Positions 1 to 6,192 of a DNA stretch of 6,608 nt are shown piece after piece. The DNA is from Candidatus Bathyarchaeota archaeon (GTDB lineage Archaea; Thermoproteota; Bathyarchaeia; 40CM-2-53-6; FEN-987). The notes beneath the pieces are model-generated. The model was given only the letters and a program-made list of their open reading frames with translations. It was not told the DNA's origin and did not search any database. The stretch is taken from NCBI GenBank assembly GCA_003152955.1, contig PMBQ01000285.1:1-6608 (forward strand), given 5' to 3'. A program made the position numbers and the translations under genes. Positions within the stretch are counted from its first letter, which is position 1. Every line of letters begins with the position of its first letter.

Positions 1-345
1 GCCGGTGGCCAGAGGAATCCGCGACCTTCGAGTCGACCAGACGAAGCGGCTCAAGGGATTGGAACAGGAGAACAGTCGGCGAAGGAGCTGGAGGCAGACT
101 ATTTGCTGGATTAGGCGGTCCTATAGGAAGCGGCGCGGGGACTAGAAGACATTGCATGTATCGGAACGCGGGGCCGTTATCACATTGGACAGCTCCGCTC
201 AACGCAGCGGCAAGAATCACTCCTCAACCTGTAGAAGATCGACTACGGGCCGAGATCGTGAGCACGGCGTGCCAGTGCGGATGGAGGAGTACCGTCGGAT
301 GATAGCAATGCTGTCGGGCAATCTGCGTATCAGTGTAGTTTGGGT
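1..345 (+). pseudogene. Decayed IS3-family transposase remnant (orfA end plus orfB start)
   Basis: The end of an IS3-type OrfA is readable over two frames. Bases from about 20 to 80 give IRDLRVDQTKRLKGLEQENS, and after a frame change bases 82-141 give KELEADYLLD, a stop, AVL, a stop, then EAARG. This matches the familiar OrfA ending in which the motif reads LDKAVLKEAARG. Both stops (TAG at 112-114 and 124-126) sit exactly where the family has lysine, as expected from AAG to TAG changes. OrfB-like pieces follow in successive frames: VSER near 155, GQLRSTQR at 187-210, EDRLRAEIVSTACQCG at 234-281 and EYRRMIAML near 287-313. No open frame covers it, so it cannot make a working transposase. The left end lies outside the window and no terminal inverted repeat was found. 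Family assignment comes from motif recognition only; the subgroup is uncertain. Confidence 0.7.
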
Positions 346-389
346 ACATTATCATGATACAGTTACTTGCTGAGGTCATGGACACCTAA

Positions 390-1670
390 ATGCATCTGAC
401 GGAAAGGTTGGCACTTGAAGGTGGAGAGCCGGTTGTGAAAACACCTCCCCCTCATTTCACTTGGCCTTTGATAGGAAAAGAAGAAATAGATGCCGTAGTG
501 AATCAGTTGCAGACCGGGGCAGTTTCATATTTCAGAAGTGCAGGTGTTGTAGAGGAGTTCGAGCAGAAGTTTGCCCAATTTTATGATATTCCGTTTGCCA
601 TTTCGACCTGCTCCGGCACTGCGGCTCTGCATGCCGCCTTCTTTAGCCTTGCTCTTCCTCGTGGGGCAGAAGTCATAGCCCCCAGCTATACTCATCTTGC
701 CACAGTATTCCCGATGCTACATGTCGGGCTGATTCCTGTACTATGCGATATTGATGACGCAACAGGGAACATCGACCCAAAGGAAATACAAAAGCAGATT
801 ACGCCACGTACCCGGGCAATAGTCGTTACGCATCAATACGGACTTATCTGTGATATGGAAGCAATTTGCTTTCTGGCTAATAAGCATAATTTGTACGTCA
901 TAGAAGACTGCTCTCACGCTCATGGTGCTTCATACAATGGCAAGCTTGCCGGAACGTTTGGCGACATTGCCTGCTTCAGCTTACAATCACATAAAATAGT
1001 GTGGGGAGGTGAAGGTGGTATTCTCATCACAAAGCACCCTCCTTTGGCAGAACGAGCCTCATTGTTTGCGCATTTCAGACAAGTGAAAGAGTACACAAGC
1101 AAGGGAAATGAGGACCTAGTTGCATCCGGCTACGGACTTAAGAACAGACTGCATCCGCTCGCTGCAGCCCTTGCTTTGGTGCAGCTTGGTAAGACAAAAA
1201 CAACTATTGAGGCTAGAAAAAGGAACTATCTGTGCCTTGAACAAAACTTAGCCGGCGTAAAAGGGGTAAGACTGCTCGCTACCCCTGAAGGGGCTGACAG
1301 AGGAGGCTTTTTCAAATTCCTCCTCAAGTACATCCCGGAAGAGTTGTCCAACGTGTCACAAGAGAAATACGTAGAAGCACTCAAAGCCGAAGGAGTGAGC
1401 GAAATTACATCTGGTAAGCTTGCTGTACCAGTGCATTGTTTCCCCTTTTTTCAACGACCCGACAATGGCTTTATTCAGCTGTACTTTGGTGAGTTCATAA
1501 ATCGGGGGGAAAGAAGACTGCTATATAAACAAGGCGATTTCCCGTCGGCTGAAAGATTCTCTGAAACAACTCTGCAGCTCCCGGCGTTTACAGAACCGTC
1601 CGAATCAATAATCGAAGAATACGCGGTGGCAATGAAGAAAGTAGCTAAGCTATGCCGCGAACTGAAGTAG
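390..1670 (+). CDS. DegT/DnrJ/EryC1/StrS family PLP-dependent sugar or cyclitol aminotransferase
   Basis: Intact 426-residue fold-type I aminotransferase. Members move an amino group from glutamate or glutamine to a keto-sugar nucleotide or keto-cyclitol in the cytoplasm. The N-terminal LALEGGEPV (7-15) is typical of the StsC/AHBA-synthase-like branch. The phosphate-binding STCSGTAALHAA segment is at 72-83, APSYTHLAT at 97-105, and EDCSHAHGASYNGK at 172-185, where D173 is the expected pyridine-nitrogen aspartate. SLQSHKIVWGGEGG at 197-210 supplies K202, the expected Schiff-base lysine. All key residues are present and the length is normal for this branch. The ATG at 390 fits the family N-terminus; GAGGT at 372-376 is a weak ribosome site 13 bases away. 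It follows transposon debris and is separated by 707 bases from the next gene, so it may have its own promoter, though none is clear. The exact substrate cannot be read from the sequence; a glycan precursor or cyclitol is inferred from the neighbours. Confidence 0.93.
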   Translation: MHLTERLALEGGEPVVKTPPPHFTWPLIGKEEIDAVVNQLQTGAVSYFRSAGVVEEFEQKFAQFYDIPFAISTCSGTAALHAAFFSLALPRGAEVIAPSYTHLATVFPMLHVGLIPVLCDIDDATGNIDPKEIQKQITPRTRAIVVTHQYGLICDMEAICFLANKHNLYVIEDCSHAHGASYNGKLAGTFGDIACFSLQSHKIVWGGEGGILITKHPPLAERASLFAHFRQVKEYTSKGNEDLVASGYGLKNRLHPLAAALALVQLGKTKTTIEARKRNYLCLEQNLAGVKGVRLLATPEGADRGGFFKFLLKYIPEELSNVSQEKYVEALKAEGVSEITSGKLAVPVHCFPFFQRPDNGFIQLYFGEFINRGERRLLYKQGDFPSAERFSETTLQLPAFTEPSESIIEEYAVAMKKVAKLCRELK

Positions 1671-2377
1671 GTCAGAACAGGAAACATTCAGTGGGACGTT
1701 ACATTCTAGATCCTTCGGTCAAGTAGCTTATGTCAGGACCAGTTACAGGTGATTAGTTCTTTCCGTCAATTCTTTTTCGTTCTTTTTCACCAACCTGAAG
1801 CTGTAGTTGATGGACGGAGTTAAGAGTCGTTGAAGCGCATAGAAGAAATGGATGCGGTGCTGCTCCTCATCAAGGCCGAGTCGATCGACAACCTGAGCTG
1901 CGAGTGGGCAATGACGACGGAAGCCGTGGGCGCGAGGTGGCTTACTGCCAGCGTGCCAGCCTCCATGGCAAGACTCCGGAGAAGGTGCGGACTGTGATCG
2001 CCGAGATCAATGTGCGCTTTGACGACCGCTGGCTCGTTCGGCGACTGCGCTACACTTCACCGATGGAATATGAAGACCAACCCCAACATTGTTCCTTAAT
2101 ATCCACTACATTGATCGGGGCCCATACAATACTCTCACCCATTACAGGCACAATGCAAAAGCGTCCTGAAGGTATTGTAGTGTTCCGTCAACGCCAAGAC
2201 AATAGTTCTGACTTCAAGTGAAGATTGCAGTCTTTCAAACGAGGCACATCAAAGTACGGATGCGCCCCCTTGTTTTGTACACCTCAATAGTGAGGAAAAG
2301 AGTCTACGCACAATCCGAAGACAACTCCGGATGTTGACGTAATGACTGCAACCATTAACCGATGATCAATTGAACCA
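1671..2377. other. Long gap without an intact gene
   Basis: This 707-base stretch separates two same-strand enzyme genes. It contains a probable transposase C-terminal remnant (about 1904-2078), a tandem near-repeat of ten bases (TTCTTTTTCG at 1770-1779 followed by TTCTTTTTCA at 1780-1789) and an eight-base inverted repeat (TACAATAC at 2125-2132 with GTATTGTA at 2172-2179). No tRNA, convincing terminator or strong promoter was seen. The part from 2224 to 2377 holds nothing recognisable, and no Shine-Dalgarno sequence precedes the ATG at 2378. Confidence 0.6.
1904..2078 (+). pseudogene. Probable transposase (IS3/rve-type) C-terminal remnant
   Basis: In the frame starting at 1904 the translation from about 1931 to 2077 includes EVAYCQRASLHGKTPEK, then INVRFDDRW and RLRYTSPMEYE. 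The last part resembles the end of IS3-type OrfB proteins, where an aromatic-rich segment such as IEVFYNRRR is followed by HSALGYxSPxEYE. The catalytic DDE core is absent, the match is confined to the tail, and the histidine-serine pair normally seen before LGY is lost. The stretch looks more GC-rich than the AT-leaning sequence that follows, consistent with imported debris. It could belong to the same event as the remnant at the left edge, but the two motif sets suggest different IS3 subgroups. Translation beyond 2078 shows no homology that I recognise. This rests on a short motif only and could be chance. Confidence 0.35.
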
Positions 2378-3637
2378 ATGAGAGTAGTTATTGTCGGATG
2401 CGGGATGGCGGGAATCGGAGCTGCCCTAGCTCTGAAAAAGAGACGGGTTGACTTTGTCATTCTAGAGAAGGACAATCTGCCCGGAGGTCTCGTGAACACG
2501 GACCTGATTCATGATTTCTTGTTTGATCGTGCCGGACATTATCTGCATATCAAAACAAAAGAAGCCTTTGATGATTTGGTGGCCAATACGATCCCGTTTG
2601 ATAGTATTGAGACAAAGTCGGGAGTGCTGATTGAGGACAACATAGTCCCCTATCCACTACAATACAATCTTTGGGCTGTGGATTCCAGAATCAGGGAAAA
2701 TGTACGAGCGGAAATTGTGTCAGCTAAACGAAACAAGTGTATTAACAAAACATCGCTCCATCATTGTCTTAAAGATGCGTGGGGAAAGACCTTGTTCGAA
2801 CTCTTCTTGAATCCGTACAACACTAAACTATGGGCTTGCAGCACAAGCACCTTGCCTTATGATAGCCTAGGAAAATATGCTCTTCCGATAGATTCAGATT
2901 TGGTAATAGAAGGCTGCAAAGGGGATGTGAGTTTCAGAGGATACAATCACAAGGTCTATATCCCTAAGACAGGACGGGTTGATGATCTCGTACAAAAACT
3001 AATTCAGCCATTGAGTAGTCATCTACGGTGTGCAACAGAGATCGTAAAGATTGATGCAAACCAAAAGAAATGCGTCGATAGAAACGGAGAAGCATATTTC
3101 TACGATGTTCTGATAAGTTCTGTGCCTCTGAATAAGATCTTGGAAAGAATCGCTGAAATTCGTAACAAGCCTATACTACAAGGTACTTCCCTGCTAAATA
3201 TCCGCGTGGGCATAAAGGGATGCTTGACCCATCCTTATCATTGGCTATACGTTCCTGATGAAGAGCAGCCCTTTCATCGGATAGGCTTCCCCTCCAATGT
3301 AAATGCTAAGACATGCCCTCAAGGTTACACTAGTCTATCAATTGAATACACCCCTAAGAAAGACAATTTGCTGAATGCCTATCAAATAGCGGAGGCAGGA
3401 ACTCAATATCTGCAAAGACGAAACCTTCTAAGAATGGAGCTCATTTGTTTCTCTGAAAGTGTTCTAATAAGGCCCGCTTATACTTGCGTAGCCACAAGCG
3501 AAAGAGACAAAGTTAAACACGCCATTAAGCTCTTATCGGACAAGAGAATATTCACGGTCGGAAGATATGGTAGCTGGGAATATTTGTCGATGGAGGATTC
3601 ATTTTTGTCGGGCAAACACGTTGCCGAATGTCTGTAA
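2378..3637 (+). CDS. FAD-dependent oxidoreductase, protoporphyrinogen oxidase-like / UDP-galactopyranose mutase-like
   Basis: Intact 419-residue flavoprotein. The Rossmann dinucleotide site is at the very N-terminus: VGCGMAG gives GxGxxG at 7-12, E30 lies at the end of the second strand as expected for the FAD ribose, and PGGL at 35-38 continues the FAD motif. FDRAGHYLH at 49-57 corresponds to the FDxGGHxxH segment of the COG1232-like family. VPYPLQYNL (90-98) and NPYNTKLW (145-152) are hallmarks shared by protoporphyrinogen-oxidase-like proteins in glycan clusters and, more loosely, UDP-galactopyranose mutases. YIPKTGRVDDLVQKL lies mid-protein, and GRYGSWEY (395-402) with SMEDSFLSG is the C-terminal FAD-binding segment. 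The start is secure because the FAD motif begins at residue 3. No signal peptide or membrane helix is seen, so it is probably cytoplasmic. Surrounding genes favour a role in sugar or glycan-precursor chemistry over heme synthesis; the reaction is unknown. Confidence 0.88.
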   Translation: MRVVIVGCGMAGIGAALALKKRRVDFVILEKDNLPGGLVNTDLIHDFLFDRAGHYLHIKTKEAFDDLVANTIPFDSIETKSGVLIEDNIVPYPLQYNLWAVDSRIRENVRAEIVSAKRNKCINKTSLHHCLKDAWGKTLFELFLNPYNTKLWACSTSTLPYDSLGKYALPIDSDLVIEGCKGDVSFRGYNHKVYIPKTGRVDDLVQKLIQPLSSHLRCATEIVKIDANQKKCVDRNGEAYFYDVLISSVPLNKILERIAEIRNKPILQGTSLLNIRVGIKGCLTHPYHWLYVPDEEQPFHRIGFPSNVNAKTCPQGYTSLSIEYTPKKDNLLNAYQIAEAGTQYLQRRNLLRMELICFSESVLIRPAYTCVATSERDKVKHAIKLLSDKRIFTVGRYGSWEYLSMEDSFLSGKHVAECL

Positions 3638-3680
3638 ATATTGCGTATGATATGTCCTATTAATTCGGGGAATGTGGCAA

Positions 3681-3760
3681 AGTTCGAGGATTCGGTCTCT
3701 TCTCTCGAACTCCAGATCTGGAGAGCCTCTCCGGGCCTTGGTTCGTTGGAACGACAGGCC
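3681..3760. repeat. Cluster of inverted repeats in the gap before the radical SAM gene
   Basis: Several perfect short palindromes are packed together. AGTTCGAG (3681-3688) pairs with CTCGAACT (3704-3711) across a 15-base loop. CTCCAGATCTGGAG (3710-3723) is a 14-base perfect palindrome. GGAGAG (3720-3725) faces CTCTCC (3727-3732). GTTC/GAAC at 3741-3752 lies inside GGCCT (3734-3738) and AGGCC (3756-3760). The structures overlap and are mutually exclusive in part. There is no T-run, so this is not a standard intrinsic terminator. It could be an operator, an RNA leader element for the following gene, or a scar of a small mobile repeat. Confidence 0.45.
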
Positions 3761-3786
3761 TTCTGTCAACCCGCGCATGATCACAC

Positions 3787-3791
3787 GTGAG
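3787..3791 (+). promoter_or_regulatory. Weak ribosome-binding site for the radical SAM gene
   Basis: GTGAG ends eight bases before the TTG at 3800. An in-frame TGA at 3788-3790 overlaps it, so no longer N-terminus is possible. The site is a partial match to the Shine-Dalgarno consensus and supports a TTG start. Confidence 0.4.
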
Positions 3792-3799
3792 ATAATATC

Positions 3800-4645
3800 T
3801 TGGCAAATCTCTTAAGGTTTTTCGCACCTTACGAAAACATTAGCATCTCAGTCACCCATTTGTGTGACAAGTATTGTCTAAAATGTAGTCATAGAATTCT
3901 TAGCAGCAGCTACAGAGGACTAGGTTTTCTGGACTACGAAAGAATTGTGGGTCTGCTAAGAGGACATCAGATTAGTGAGATTGAAGTCATAGGTGGCGAA
4001 CCACTAATGCACCCGAATATCGAACGGTTGGCAATGAGACTTAAATACGACTTCCCAAATACTCGCTTGGTTTTGGTGACAAACGGAAAGAAGTTACTTG
4101 ATTTTCCAGACAGTTTTCGTTCGCTCTTTGCCAGGATACATATCACAGCTTATGGAGAGTTCAACCGGGCTATCATTGAACGAGTGGTCTCCGAAGAGAA
4201 TGTCTTTGTCGAAAAATCACCCGCGTTCCTGGACCCGAATATCACAACACCAGTCAGTGTTGAGCAAGCAAGGTGGGTACACAAACGATGCACTGGCAAG
4301 GTCGTAAGGTTTGTCGATAAGCGCATCTACAGCTGTTGCTTGGCAGAAGGCATTGAAAGAGAGTATAGTGTACGAAACGTTTTCCTCGAAATTGAGGCTG
4401 TCAGTCCAGGTAGCTGGATTAGTCAACTTCGCGCACTGCCGCATTATCAGCTATGTCAATACTGTTACTACGCTCCAATACTACTCCAATCCAAGCGAGA
4501 ACGTGCAAGAGTCTATGTTCATAGGTGGTTACAGTACTTTCTAAAGAACAGCCCTTTTGCAGGGAGAGGTTTTAGGCTACTGTTGGAACTATGGAGATAC
4601 CGAAAGACCGAAAGTAATTGGTATAACGATCATGACAGCGCATAA
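3800..4645 (+). CDS. Radical SAM enzyme with a twitch-like auxiliary Fe-S domain
   Basis: Intact 281-residue protein. CDKYCLKC gives the CxxxCxxC motif at C22, C26 and C29, which binds the catalytic 4Fe-4S cluster and S-adenosylmethionine. GGEP at 65-68 and VTNG at 93-96 are the usual SAM-contacting segments of the partial TIM barrel. A second cysteine group follows: C164, the pair C179/C180, then C219 and C222 (CQYC). Four ligands with this spacing would suit one auxiliary 4Fe-4S cluster in a short SPASM or twitch domain. The short length also fits twitch enzymes such as BtrN (ligands recalled as C169, C187, C232, C235). The tail of about 55 residues is rich in basic and aromatic residues. 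The TTG start is forced by an in-frame stop just upstream. Context suggests radical oxidation of a sugar or cyclitol hydroxyl, but a peptide-modifying or other role is not excluded. No precursor-peptide gene was found nearby. Confidence 0.87.
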   Translation: MANLLRFFAPYENISISVTHLCDKYCLKCSHRILSSSYRGLGFLDYERIVGLLRGHQISEIEVIGGEPLMHPNIERLAMRLKYDFPNTRLVLVTNGKKLLDFPDSFRSLFARIHITAYGEFNRAIIERVVSEENVFVEKSPAFLDPNITTPVSVEQARWVHKRCTGKVVRFVDKRIYSCCLAEGIEREYSVRNVFLEIEAVSPGSWISQLRALPHYQLCQYCYYAPILLQSKRERARVYVHRWLQYFLKNSPFAGRGFRLLLELWRYRKTESNWYNDHDSA

Positions 4646-4954
4646 GGGATAAATTGGTGGATGCGAGAACTCAGCAGGTCTCGAAAGATAATCATCCTGT
4701 GGGTGTGTCCAGCAAGGGGAAAAAAGAAACCTCTCGGCTAACAGACTCGCTCTACATGGCAAGGCATGAATTGAAGGTATGACACCCATCGCGAATGAAC
4801 GGCGAAAAAGTGTGCAACTTTCAAGCGGAAGGAAATAGAATAAGTCCTCGAGCATGATTTCTGGAGATTCTGCCTGAAAAAGCAATCATTCATCCCCAAT
4901 TGTCCTGCAGACTTGCGGGACGGGGCTCTCAAGCAAGCATTGAGGCAAAAGCCT
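4646..4954. other. Gap before the glycosyltransferase with nothing recognised
   Basis: About 300 bases lie between the radical SAM stop and the preferred glycosyltransferase start. Purine-rich patches (for example around 4716-4730 and 4828-4838) stand out. Two overlapping minus-strand open frames of 98 and 64 codons lie here, but their translations show no motif or domain I recognise. No clear terminator, tRNA or transposase motif was seen. The first 42 bases before 4955 (from TTG 4913) would become coding if the longer start were used. Confidence 0.5.
4942..4945 (+). promoter_or_regulatory. Ribosome-binding site that favours the start at 4955
   Basis: GAGG ends nine bases before the TTG at 4955, a normal spacing. 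The alternative TTG at 4913 has no purine-rich site in front of it. Confidence 0.5.
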
Positions 4955-6190
4955 TTGAAAATTCTCTATTTGACCCAGACCTTTCCCCCTGAGCCGGGGG
5001 CTACTAGCAGGCCCCTTCGACAAGCAGTATTGCTCCAGCGGCTTGGGCATCAGGTTACCATCTTGACTACGATGCCTTACTATCCTAATGGCCGGGTTCA
5101 GGAGGGATATCGCAATCGTCTTGTTTTGACGGAGCTTATGGAAGGGTTGATTGTTTTACGGCTTTGGTCTCTTCCGGCAGCGAACCGGGGGATCTTTCGC
5201 CGGACAATCAGCTATGCTACCTTCGCTCTAAGTGCAGTCTTTGCAGGGCTTTTGTTGTCTCGACATGACCTGGTTATTGCGAGCGTTCCCAATCCGTTGA
5301 CCGATGGCGCGGCATTGTTGATCGGCCGTCTCAAGGGAAGTCGAATTGTTTTGGAGCTTCGCGATATTTATTCTGACAGCCTGATCGCTTTGGGGAAATC
5401 GCCTTCCAGTCTGCTCTTTCGTGCGGTGGAGGCTTATTTTCGGTGGATACTCAACCACATAGATTTAGTTGCCGTATGCGGGAACTGGATGATTCCTCGT
5501 CTTATGGACATGGGCATTTCTGAGAGGCGAATCCTGAAATTGTTCCATGGGACTGAGTCGGAATATATCGATGCCGCAGATCCAGAAAAATTCCAGGAAG
5601 CTTTACAGTTGAAGAATAGGTTCGTCGCCTTTTATGCGGGTTCATTCAGCAGTCATTACGATGTTCCGAATCTTGTCAGGGCAGCTCGAATCTTGAAGCA
5701 AAACAGGAAGTCCTTTCGATTAGTTTTAATTGGAACCGGACCAGATGCTTCTCGCGTTGCCGAGATGGTTGTCGAGTGGAAATTAGATAATGTATTTCTG
5801 GTCGGAGCGGTCGCGCCGCGAGAAGTTTATTCCTACCTGCAGGCGGCCGATCTTTGTCTAGCTCCATGTGGTTACAGGAGCATGTGGATTCATGACTATC
5901 TTGATACCAAGGCCTGTGAATACTTGATGGCCGGAAAGCCGATTCTTGCCATTGAAGATCACCCGCTATTGGGCAGACTTATTGCAGAAGCGAACGCCGG
6001 TCGAAGTGTTCCAACCAGGAATCCGGAATCTCTGGCTCGTGAGATTGTTTTTTTCATTGATCATCCGGTGCAAACCGTTCTTTATGGCAAGAATGCTCGG
6101 AAATACGCCTGGAAAAACCTCCGACGTGAACAAATTGTTTCTGATTTTGATGTGGAATTGAAGAGAAAGCTCTCAACCTTGGCATTGTGA
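4955..6190 (+). CDS. GT4 family glycosyltransferase, WbuB-like
   Basis: Intact 411-residue GT-B glycosyltransferase that would transfer a sugar from a nucleotide donor to a lipid-linked or growing glycan at the inner face of the cytoplasmic membrane. The start MKILYLTQTFPPEPGATS is the standard N-terminus of WbuB-type enzymes. TILTTMPYYPNG follows, then ELRDIYSDSLIALG at 134-147, which corresponds to the ELRDxWPxSxxALG signature. FYAGSFSSHYDVPNLVRAA opens the C-terminal donor domain, followed by LIGTGPD. DTKACEYLMAGKPILAI around 317-333 and IAEANAG match the donor-binding E-x7-E region. A hydrophobic stretch near ISYATFALSAVFAGLLL may sit on the membrane. A TTG at 4913 would add 14 residues, but the ribosome site and family alignment favour 4955. 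It is the last intact gene on this strand; its stop nearly touches the opposing receptor fragment. Donor and acceptor sugars cannot be told. Confidence 0.92.
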   Translation: MKILYLTQTFPPEPGATSRPLRQAVLLQRLGHQVTILTTMPYYPNGRVQEGYRNRLVLTELMEGLIVLRLWSLPAANRGIFRRTISYATFALSAVFAGLLLSRHDLVIASVPNPLTDGAALLIGRLKGSRIVLELRDIYSDSLIALGKSPSSLLFRAVEAYFRWILNHIDLVAVCGNWMIPRLMDMGISERRILKLFHGTESEYIDAADPEKFQEALQLKNRFVAFYAGSFSSHYDVPNLVRAARILKQNRKSFRLVLIGTGPDASRVAEMVVEWKLDNVFLVGAVAPREVYSYLQAADLCLAPCGYRSMWIHDYLDTKACEYLMAGKPILAIEDHPLLGRLIAEANAGRSVPTRNPESLAREIVFFIDHPVQTVLYGKNARKYAWKNLRREQIVSDFDVELKRKLSTLAL

Positions 6191-6192
6191 AG

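Noticed and set aside
350..359. TATCATGATA palindrome before the aminotransferase as an operator or promoter
   Set aside because: Only ten bases, no well-placed partner box, and it lies at the edge of transposon debris; not enough to call a regulatory site.
152..373. A 73-codon plus-strand open frame at the left edge
   Set aside because: It runs across pieces of decayed IS3 OrfB and only part of it is in the ancestral frame; treated as part of the pseudogene.
1757..1789. T/C-rich near-repeats after the aminotransferase as an intrinsic terminator
   Set aside because: The T-rich units have no GC-rich stem directly in front of them and are interrupted by C residues.
3800..4645. Radical SAM protein as a RiPP maturase
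   Set aside because: No precursor-peptide-like small gene or leader-binding domain was seen nearby; one twitch-like cysteine set and the glycan context fit a small-molecule role better, though this is not proven.
4589..4932. Two overlapping minus-strand open frames (98 and 64 codons) in the gap before the glycosyltransferase
   Set aside because: No domain, no ribosome site of note, translations rich in Cys/Ser/Arg without pattern, and one overlaps the radical SAM 3' end; most likely chance frames.
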